A stretch of 64,000 bases of DNA, from contig CM032804.1 of the NCBI GenBank assembly GCA_019155185.1, forward strand, positions 10,078,492-10,142,491, given 5' to 3'. Source of the stretch: Beaufortia kweichowensis. Its lineage: Eukaryota > Chordata > Actinopteri > Cypriniformes > Gastromyzontidae. Below are positions 54,228 to 64,000 of this stretch, piece by piece. Every line of letters starts with the position of its first letter. Within the stretch, counting starts at the first letter, position 1. A program made the translations under genes and the position numbers. The notes under the pieces are model-generated. The model did not search any database. It was given only the letters and a program-made list of their open reading frames with translations, and was not told where the DNA came from.

Positions 54228-57200
54228 AAAACTCATTTTCTCCCTTTTTCTTTCAAAAGCTGTTTTTGTATGTTCATGGCATGCAAACTAAATACTCTAT
54301 GAATGCTTTTAGTCATTAGGATTTTTTCTTAAAAGCAGTTCCTGACAGTGGCAGAACAATTTTAAAGAGGTAATGGTGTCAAAATTGAAATATACAGTGT
54401 CAATTATATGATAATCTATTCAATGTCTTTCATTTGTGATGGCTGAAAAGAGAAATAATTAAATAAATAAAGAGTACAGGTAAATGTTAACTATATGCAT
54501 GCATAATTAATGCAGGCCTTCACTTAGATTGTTTTAAGATAGGCTTGCAATACAATGTGATTGGATATTATATGTGCGCTTTATGATACTATTACAGCTC
54601 TATTCTGTGTGTGTCTTTAAGATACAACATTGTCTTGCCTTTACATTGATTTTGTGATGGAAGACATTAGACATACAGACTACGAAGCGTTCATTACCCG
54701 TAATGCTTTTTCTTTAAATTAAACATACACAGAAATCCAATATTAGATCCAGCATATGATTTCTGTAGCCATGTTGTTGTAATTGTGCCATTAAATTTCC
54801 CAGAAGTCTTTCAGTTTTATTCATTCCACACTTAGCTGACCCTCCCTCTTTGTTTCAGAGGAGCTGTGTATAGTTACAGCTGATAGTATTAGTCTGACAT
54901 GTGATTCGCAAGCCTGAGCAAGGGCCAATTAACTGGTGTGAACCTTTCAGCAGCAAATCCATGCGCTGCCGGTATCTAGACCTTCAGCTGTGTGGTGTCT
55001 CTGACCTGAGTAACATGCCTGTCCAAGGGCAAAGCGCTCACACCAGCGCAGAACAGCTTTTCACACCGATCAGCTTGCCCTGAAGGATGTGCCGGTTGAC
55101 GTGCCTTCGCTAATCTCTTGTTACTTATCACGTGTCGCACATATGCAAGTCGTACAGCATATCCAGTTTTCGTAGATGTCATCAGAAATTGTTCCTCTAA
55201 ATAAATAACAGAATATTGAGGCACTTTAACCCTGTATACAAACATATTTGGAGATATACTGTAGCTGCTTGGGGTTTGAGCCAATAACAAGCTGCTTCTC
55301 CAACCCTATTTGGGTCGATTATTGTGGCAGGGGGTCATGACTGTGACAAATGTCATTTGCTTCTGGGGGATGGCATAAATGTGCCAAAGCAGTGACCGTT
55401 CAGTGACACTGGGGGCACTTAGCAACCAGTCACATTCTGATGATGAAGACGTAAACAGTGTTAGACAAAAGGGCAGGGGCCGGTGACGGTGATGGGGGCC
55501 GTTATGGTGACGGGGCTGGAGTCCGAAAAGCAAAAAACATCATCGGATTGATATAAGGCCTTAGTGGCTCTTTTATTTGGTCAAAATGATTCATGAAATA
55601 TTTATGGCAATAATGGGGAGGATTATTCTAGTGCAGTGAAACCCGATCAGAATGGGTAATTGTATCCACTGCCTCCGTGCTGGAGAGCGGAGGGTGCTGT
55701 GGGGGGCCGAGAGAAGAAACGCGCCTTTAAATCAGAAGCAAATAGCGCTCAGTGTCAGTGGAAATGAAGGCGAGGGAACACGCTCTGTCACCACAGTAAG
55801 ATGCAAGTCGGGGATGGATGATGTCTTGGCATAATTAAATGATGTCGTGGCCTCTTCCTTTGCCTGTACTTGTGTACTCCTTTGATTTGTTGTTTATTGT
55901 TCAATTCTGCCTCTCTGATTCAGCTCTCATATTTGGCACGGTGAATCTCACATGACCTTGTGTTGGGAGCTCTCGGCTCAGAGCTCTGTGAAACTAAAAA
56001 TACGTGTCTGTAAATGTGTTTTTTAAGGGGGGGTTTGAAGGTGTAATTACTAAACATTTTAAAGTTAAAGGTTTTTTTCAGAATTTTATGTCACACTTTT
56101 TGAATTACTTTCTTTACCGTAATGCAATTATTACTATTTTTAGACAATTTATTTCTCAGGTAAAAAAAGAAGAGATTCCATTCTGGACAGGATGCTGGTC
56201 AAACGTTAAGCATCACTACCCACTGGGCCACGGCACTGACCTGTGCTCCCTACTTTAACACCACAAAATCCTCATGATTGTGCACACTCAGCATTCATTC
56301 AGAGAGCCATATGTTCAGTTTAAAGGTTACATTTCAATTTTCTTCTAATTTAATGTTTAATTGTCAATTGAACAACACTGAAACTGCCTAGCTCTCACAA
56401 TGACTTATTGTCATAGATTAAGTGGAAAAGTCACATCTGATTATCTGGTTTCAAACAGGTTGTATGTAATTCCACACTGACCCAGGACCTTAATAACAGT
56501 ATTCAGTCCGTCATGGTAGCGCCAGATGCTCAGCGACCAGTGAACACCAAATCTATCCTTTAGAAACTCCTAGCTAAGCATGTTCCTCTGTTGCAGCAGT
56601 TGATAAAACCATTCTTCATTATTGCATCCCAAAACTCTGGCGTGGAGGAAATCGGCAATAATTGGGTGGCTGCCTGGACTTTAGCTTGGACTTTAGCCTA
56701 TCTCTATAAAGTAATTAGAGATGTCTTCCATAATGTACCATAGCTCTACTACAAACACATGTGCTTGAAAGAAAACGATTTGCTAATGAATATTTTACAT
56801 TTATCAGGATTTGATTTGACTTTACTGTTGTAATGTATTTGCTTTAGAAATTAGCACATGGTGTTTAACTTACACACCTTCTGTCTAAACATGTGCATCT
56901 ACAGTATGTGTATTTGTATTCGCTCTGCATTGTCTCTGCAAACCTCTGCACAGGGAGAGTCATGTATGTATGTATGCGTTTTAAAAGAAAGCTCTTAAGC
57001 ATTTGATAAGCAAGATGTGAGTTTAGGTAAAACTGCATCAGCTTTGGTAGCTGTTAGTAGATGTACCAGCTTTGCCCCAGTCATACAAGCTAATGAAATG
57101 GTTCATGGGAGGTGAGGGGAGTGGGGTGCTGCCCCAGAAATGGTTTCAGCAAGTAGCATCGAAAATGTGTAATTTGAAATTCTCGGACAGCATAATTTGT

Positions 57201-60007
57201 CAGGCTGGGTGTTCTGTCATTACTCACTGTGTCAGGTCAGGCAAATATTTATTGGGTGCCTTAAATAATAAATGAAACACAGAAAAATCAGTCACTTTGG
57301 GTTGGGTTTGGGAGATGAGTAATACGTCCATATTCAGGGGGGGCGTATTGAAGATGCCCTCTTTGCTCTGTAAAGTTCTACCGATATGAGCAACCTACAG
57401 CCCATCAGCTACGCATCGCCATGGGGCATTAGTCATAAATGAGCTCCAAAATAATATCAAAGCTCATAATGAGGTGAATTAATAAGGTTACAGTATAAGG
57501 AACGTGCCACGGTATTTAAAAAGCATCAGTGTTCAATGTAGCCTGAATTCCCTCGTCTCGTCTACACACATTTATATTTGCCTGGTTTTTCTCAAATACT
57601 AATGGCTGCGAATATGAAGCGCAGAAGCGCTCAGATTACGGCATCCAGATCTTACGCTCTTGAACATCTAATGTGGCAAGATGGGTCGTTATGATAATAT
57701 TTCTGCCAGCAGTAGGACAGTCGGTTTTGCTTTAAGACCCGCCTGTCACAAGAATTCCCACCGTTTATTTCTTTGCCCAGACTGCTGCCTGAAATCCCTT
57801 TAAAAATATGTGTTGGCATTCTGCGGAAAATTATAATTCAGGGTGTATTCCAGCATCACTAAAACACCAAATGGTCAATTCAGATTCATGTACAGTGTAA
57901 ATGCACATAAATGTCAAATAGATTGTAAACAGCCTCCTGTGTTATTGTGTAGTGGGTGGAAGTAGATGTGGTTCATTTAATTCTGACCAGGTGGTACCTG
58001 ATTCTATGGGCTTCAAAACAAACATTCATCATATAAGCAAAAGCGCAACCGTCGACATAATATCTGTCCTGTCGTGCCCACGTGACCAGACTCAAAGCTG
58101 AGACCACAGGCAAAACACATTTTGACTTCATCATATTTATCTCTCCTTCATTCGTTGAAGTGCAGCACCTTTGAAAAACTGTCCCCCCCGGTAGGTTGGT
58201 CTCGGTTATGCCGGCTATGTCTCGGTTGCTCCATTTGTCTTGCACGTCAAGAAATATTTCTCCTCCGCCAACGCAAATACAGGCATTATGCATATGCAAG
58301 TTAATTCATGTTCATCCATTATTCCATCATTACTGTGATTAATTCTCATAACAAGCACTGTTGCCTGCAGAAAGTGAAGTCAGTTTCATGCCGTTGGTGT
58401 GAACATGCTCGGATGGGATGGAAAGATGCATGTTTTCTCAAGTACGCAGCTCATTATCGTCTGTGATGCTCACAGCAAGCGAGATGAGTACAAAGTGAAT
58501 TCAAAAAGCCCTGCAGATGGATAGTTAGGGCTTCTCGATTAGATCAGTGTCTAATGTCATATCATGATCCTGGGTGCGTTTACTCGGTTACAGTCAGAAG
58601 CTAAAGGAATGTTGGATGCTGGTGTCAAAATAAGGTCTTTTCCGATCTTTTATCAATGGCAACCAAAAGTCCCTCAGGTCTTGTCTCTGTTGTGTTAACT
58701 TCAGCACTTTCTAATGGACAGAATGTGCCTTAATTGAATCCAGCTAATTTATACCACACACACAGATGGTAGCTCGAGATGGCGTAGCCTAAACTGCATT
58801 GAGATTTTTATGGCTAATTTGTATTTATTTTCACAAATAGAGGTGGTGTGCATGTTCCATGGGATTGCAAGCTCATTTAGCAGGCAGAATTGATCGTCTC
58901 AGCAGTGGGGATGCAGGAAGGGTTCCTCCTGGGAAGGGGTGAAGAGGAGCCAAAAACGCTTCACTTAATTGAGGCTTAAACTTGGCGGCATCTGTTGCCC
59001 TGTAAAGGCACCTCTGAGCATTGCTGGTGAAAATGTACAGTTTGTTTGGGGGTATTCGGATTCTTCCAGCCCATTAATCTAATTTCTTTTTCAATCCAGA
59101 TCCCTATTAACGATAACCTTCCTGGCACACGGCTGAATCAAATTTGCACATCATTTGCAAAATTTGAAGATTAAATAAAGCAGAAGTCGCTCTCTGGATT
59201 CACACGTGCAGCGTTTTTCTTACGCGTTTTAGTTTCTGGTCAGCTGCCTGTGTGATATCGGCTGAATACATGAATTATTCATTCACCTAATTATAGAGAT
59301 ATGCATATCTGATTCTGTCTTTTTTATGCCTTGTGGCATCTGGACAAACTTTGCTGATGTATGGAGGCTGTAATATTTAAAGATCCCTTCTCTATAGCCA
59401 CCATCAGGCCATTTGTCAGATAACACGGTGCTAAAGTAGAGGGGAGGGTTTTTGGGATTGTAAATAGCCAATAGCTGTTATTTACATGGACGTCTAGAGA
59501 TAAAGTTTCAGGATGACAGGTTTGTAAGAAATGTCAGTCAGTCATTTTTTTGTGATACTTCTACAGGACCATGTCAAGGAAATAAACTCTGTTGATTAAC
59601 ATCTGGATATCCTTTTAGTTGGATTAACAGATAGATGGACCGATTGACGGATAGACAGATTGATGTGTTTATGAATTAAGATGTAATGATTACAAATGGA
59701 GCCTTGCATCTCTTTCATAGTCACACTCATGTGTTTGATTTCTCAGGAACGTCTGCTACCTCTTTTCTTTCCTTTTACAGGAAACAACTTCTGTTCTAAA
59801 GCTCAAGCACCTGCTGTGCTTTTTTATTTGTGACTGAACATGCACGTTGTAATGGATGATAAACTTCATGCTAGCTGCTGCTAATGTGGGTGCAGCGCTC
59901 ATTGTTCACCATTATGTGAATAGCAGTGTAGGAGTTTGTTCGGCACTTCACAACGTGCCACATTGTGCACGCACCAAATTAAGCCAACCTGATCCCCAGC
60001 AGCACTG

Positions 60008-60033
60008 AGCAACTCGCTTAAGCAACTCGCTTA
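60008..60033 (+). repeat. Tandem duplication of a 13-mer
   Basis: The unit agcaactcgctta occurs twice in a row (60021-60033 exact; the first copy begins GAGCAACTCGCTTA). A small local slippage duplication. Confidence 0.6.
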
Positions 60034-60978
60034 ATACGAGCTGCAAAAATTGGAAATTTGTCAATACTCACATGCTCGATCTGTCTCCATTTCCCATTTG
60101 TGGGAAATGTTTGCTTGAATGAGTGTAATGGCTGCTGATTTATCCCCATCACAAGGGTAATGGAAGGTTTTCCTTTTAGCTAATGGGAAATGTAAACATC
60201 ATCTATTTGAGTTTATAAAAATATAGCCAGTCAAAATGTAGAAAACTCAAACTGAATTTTTTACTATTAATAGTTATTTGAAGTGCACAGGAATCCGTGT
60301 GTATGTGTGTGGGGGGGTGTCGGGTTTTGCCTGCTTTCTGACCAAATGGCAATAATTTATTAAACTTAATAAATAATAAAAATGTTTTTATGAGAGTTAA
60401 GTACAAGGTTAGAAAATACCATTAGCTCAGTATTAAAGCCATTAAGCTAGTGTAAGGTAAGGATAGGAATACCAACGTGTGTGTTTGCTGGTTTATCCTA
60501 CATTATACAAATAAACAGCCACATAATATAGGAAAACCTGTTACATAGTGTGGACAATCCAGCTGTATATTCATTTGATAAATTTCATTTGATAAACATT
60601 TTAAATAATGGATACAGGGTCGACAAAATCATATCATTAGGACCACATGACTCGAATTGATTCAAGTACAACGTATACAGTTAGATGGTATGTGTCTGAA
60701 TCTCTGCGTATGCCTATTTCTGTTAATGTTCATACATATGTATTTATATGTGTGAACTGTGAGCTGTGAACACAGTCCTGTGCAGGTGGCACAGCAGGAC
60801 TTCCTGTCAGGACTATCTGACAGCTGTTCAATAAGAGCTGATGTGCTGGGCTTCCAGTGCCACATTTATCTTCTGCCCACATCTTATCTGCAGTGTCTCA
60901 GCACTGAGAAAGTGTCAGCCATTAATCAGTTTCATCAGTAGTTAATGCTGCCCTCTGCACCCCCCACCACACCCCCCA

Positions 60979-61044
<66 letters not shown>
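60979..61044. repeat. (CA)n microsatellite
   Basis: About 33 uninterrupted CA units, preceded by CCCCCCACCA variants. Confidence 0.95.
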
Positions 61045-61047
<3 letters not shown>

Positions 61048-62948
61048 TCACCTGGCCTTGTGTTCTACCAGCGTCTGGCAGGAGGGTGGGAGTTTCATTA
61101 GCTCCTTGTCAAGGTTTAGTCTATTCTAGGCGTCGGGTCCAAACTGAAGTGCAGTGTGGTCTTCACAGTCAATCAAAGCAGCTTAAAAATTTTGAGCAGG
61201 TGTAAATGTTTTAGTTTTGGAAATGAAAATAACGCATTTCTTTTAATTGGTTATGCAGTCTGATGTGCTGGGTGATGTCCTAGAGAACCACGTTTCATCA
61301 TCTGAATTTTGCCTAAAAATGTTATCAATAATGCATTATGTATTGTACCTTTGTTTTGTTTTCAGTGAAACAATAAATAAGTAATTGAATAGAGAACAAC
61401 AGGTAGTTTTAGGATTAGTGCTGTTTTTAAAGCAACTGATATTTGAACCAAAAATGGTAAGAATTTTACTTGCCATGTGCCAAATTCCCTTTATAGAGAT
61501 TTGTAAACAAAAGCATTAGCAACTCAGGCTTTTACAGATTCATGTACAATCTCTTTAGGGATATTTCCATATCCCTGCATTTGGTTATTGCAGAATATAT
61601 CTTTTATTTCATCCCTAGATTGATTTTAATCAAATATATAGTTTTACAATGTTACTATGCCATTTTTATCTCATCTGCTGCATGTTTCTGACAGAGATTG
61701 AAAGCTCCAGATCCTTTAAATAGCATGGATTGCCCCCAGTGCCGTACAGATTAATGTTGCCACCTGGCTATGAGAAGTGTTTGCTTGAATAATTCATTTA
61801 TCTTCCTTCCCTTTCCCCCATAATTCATTTATTCTCTCATTTTATTTTGGACCAATTACTGTAGCCCATGTTCTGTTCATTAGTCCAGGGACTATTATTA
61901 AAATCCCTATCTCGCCTTTTCCTTCCCCCTTTTAATGCAGGTACATAGCCGACTGGAGGTTGCGCCCACTTGCTTGATTTAAGACTCATTCTGTCTCTTC
62001 TGAACAATTAATGACCGTGTCACAGCCTTGCAGGCAGGGACAACAGAAGCTGGAGGAATTGTTGAGTGTTTTTGCAGCATGTGAAAATAGGTACTGCAGA
62101 ATAAATTAGCTCGGCATTGACTTGGATTATACAGTAACTCCTGTCACATGCTGGATCACATAAAACCTCCCCGGCAGCTATACAGGTCCAGATCCAGAGA
62201 GGAAAAGATGTGTTTGGTTGTGTTAGGCTGGTGAATCACTCCTGCTGTTATTTATTTGTTTACTTGAAATCCTTCTAATTTTAAGATTATGTCTTTTTTA
62301 AAATTTTGCATAATTTTTGGCTAATGTGCCATCTGGGTCCTGAAGCAAAACCTTTTGTAAACCGCTGACTCAGGACAAATGTACAGTTTGGATTACATTG
62401 GTATATGTGTATTTATAATCTCTGTTTGCCCTTGCTTAATATTTCTACCTTTTTCTTTTTTGTGAATTTATGCTAGGCAACTGAAGCATTTCAGAGAGTT
62501 AATCCTCTATGAGTTTAACCAACACGCTGTTCTGTCTTTATAAATGGAGCTTTTAACCTGTGCTTTTGCTACACCTTGTGCCTTTTTGTCTCAATTTTCA
62601 TACATGGAAGATTTATATTGAGCTCTGGAATAATAATTGGCAGGAAAGCGTAGCCGGTATTCGGTTTTGCTTGCGTTGATTTTCTCATTAGAGAAAGGTT
62701 ATTACTTATTTCTTGGTCTGATCACCTGTTTGCATTCGAGCAGTGTACTGTGAAAATACTGAAAATAACATTGAGTGAGGGAGAAATGTTCCTTCAAAAC
62801 TCAACATCACATTAACTAGATTTGTACATTTTCTGAGAAAAAGTCAGGTATGCTGGCTTGTGTAAACCTCCCCGCAGTGATGCTAAAATGGTTACACAAG
62901 CATTGTGGTAACTAATGTGTTCTGAATGGTTGTCAGCACACTGGTATG

Positions 62949-62990
62949 TGGTTGCTAGGCTTTTTTGGGTGGTTGCTAGGTGGTTACTTT
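62949..62990 (+). repeat. GGTTGCTAGG minisatellite
   Basis: GTGGTTGCTAGGCTTTTTTG then GGTGGTTGCTAGGTGGTTAC shows two or three imperfect copies of a decamer common in cyprinid genomes. Confidence 0.55.
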
Positions 62991-63225
62991 GAGGTTTATG
63001 GCTTAGATCCTTGTTTTAAGCATGATTTTCCTTACCTGTTTACCATTTACCATTCAATGAATATCACGAGTCTGCTTCGCTTAAAAAAATATATTATTCA
63101 TGTCTACAACCCAAAGTAGATGGGTTATGCCTTGCAGTTTAATTCCTTAAGCGCACTTAGCACTATTACTGTAATTAAGGAATAGATTGTTCTTTATTTT
63201 TTGTGTTTATTTAACAGTTACTGTT

Positions 63226-63252
63226 ACATATATATATATATATATATATATG
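63226..63252. repeat. (TA)n microsatellite
   Basis: Uninterrupted TA run following TTACTGTTACA. Confidence 0.9.
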
Positions 63253-64000
63253 TGTTGTTGTCACCTACATAACAGCTAGCATGTAAATGAATTGTAGTGA
63301 GATCTGATAAAAGTCTTAAACATACAGTAGCAATTGCATGTGCATCATTTCTTTAGGTAATTACTCATTACTCAGAAATTACTCATTTGATTTGCTAATG
63401 AAAGTAGAGTAGGTGTTTTGTTTACATGATGTTCAAAAGTATATTGCTCTGGAATACAAATAATACTGTAATGAAAAGCACCTCATGACTTATGATCTTA
63501 AATTATGAAATTTTAATGTACTAATTACTGTTTGCATCCTGAATGAAGCACTAAAAAGATGATTGGGTGTCTATCATTGCATTTTCTGTCTGGTAAAAGC
63601 TGATATGGGTTTCAAAGGTAATGACTAATATAATTAATGTTCAGAGAAAAATGAGTAAAATCATTCCTGTTAATGTAATCAATTACTTTAAATTACTGCC
63701 CTAACACTGACTATGTGAAATATATCAGTGTACATCATGTTTACTTATTTAACACAACAGATGCTCAATATTGTTCCTAGGTTATATTTTAAGACTATAA
63801 GACCCACTTAGCTCTCCAGACAGAACTTACTCACTCCATCGTCACTTTTTTTGACATCTGACACATTTTTTCACCTTACAATGTGAGGAAATGTGTTGGG
63901 ATGTGTTCCTCCATCTGGTTCTGGGCTTTCTCCCTCTTTGGTTTTGTTAAAGAGCAGCAGGCCCTATTATCCTCTTATTTGTCTGACATTGTTGTTCATG

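Larger units (their letters stand above)
53237..64000. other. Long intergenic region, no gene seen
   Basis: Nearly 11 kb without a coding region I can support; the open frames are short, AT-rich and lack family features. The first kilobase may hold the tmc5 promoter. Repeats are few: (CA)n at 60979-61044, (TA)n at about 63229-63250, a degenerate GATAGA/GATGGA run at about 59628-59665, and GGTTGCTAGG minisatellite units at 62949-62990. Several 200-400 bp repeat-free blocks (for example 55610-55850, 58840-59170, 61690-62140) look like conserved non-coding elements. Confidence 0.55.

Noticed and set aside
54976..55290. 104-codon minus-strand frame in the right-hand spacer
   Set aside because: No family similarity; the underlying DNA looks like non-coding sequence.
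60945..61205. 86-codon frame made of His-Thr repeats
   Set aside because: A translation of the (CA)n microsatellite.

Overview
This is a fish nuclear genome segment, most likely from a cyprinid (zebrafish/carp group). The evidence is AT-rich introns with GT-AG splice sites, long CA/TA microsatellites, tRNA-derived SINE fragments, Tc1/mariner debris, and many copies of the cyprinid-type dispersed repeat whose ends read 'GGATAGTTCACCC...TTTACTCACCCTCATG'. Species cannot be settled from the sequence alone. I rebuilt five protein-coding genes by reading exons across splice junctions; four are complete and one runs off the left edge.

Layout. (1) 1-19.3 kb: the 3' two thirds of clec16a (+), 13 exons visible, with the start of the gene outside the window. 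Its introns carry a 5'-truncated L1-like LINE with a perfect target-site duplication, foldback repeats and a MITE. One intron uses a GC donor, and the last exon shows an apparent 1-bp frameshift. (2) 19.3-22.5 kb: intergenic, convergent gene ends. (3) 22.5-24.2 kb: socs1 (-), single coding exon, an untranslated first exon, and a compact promoter with two STAT-type (GAS) sites. (4) 24.2-28.2 kb: divergent spacer with two SINE fragments, an IRF/ISRE-like array and CTCF-like sites. (5) 28.2-34.1 kb: pigq (+), 10 coding exons, 583 residues, with a decayed Tc1-like transposon in the last intron. (6) 35.3-48.25 kb: rab40c (+), 6 coding exons, 279 residues, with a long 3' UTR. (7) 48.85-53.24 kb: tmc5-like transmembrane channel-like gene (-), 16 exons, 653 residues (or 684 with an alternative 3' end). 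(8) 53.3-64 kb: no gene seen; repeat-poor stretches resemble conserved non-coding DNA.

The genes are not one pathway. clec16a (endosome/mitophagy regulation) and socs1 (JAK/STAT feedback inhibitor) are convergent neighbours, as in human 16p13.13. pigq (GPI-anchor synthesis) and rab40c (SOCS-box small GTPase) are tandem neighbours, as in human 16p13.3. tmc5 maps to human 16p12.3. The window therefore joins three blocks that are separated on human 16p. No clearly new genetic system was found. The most informative items are the clec16a C-terminal frameshift, the socs1 GAS pair and upstream IRF array, the LINE insertion with intact duplication, and possible alternative 3' exons in tmc5 and rab40c.
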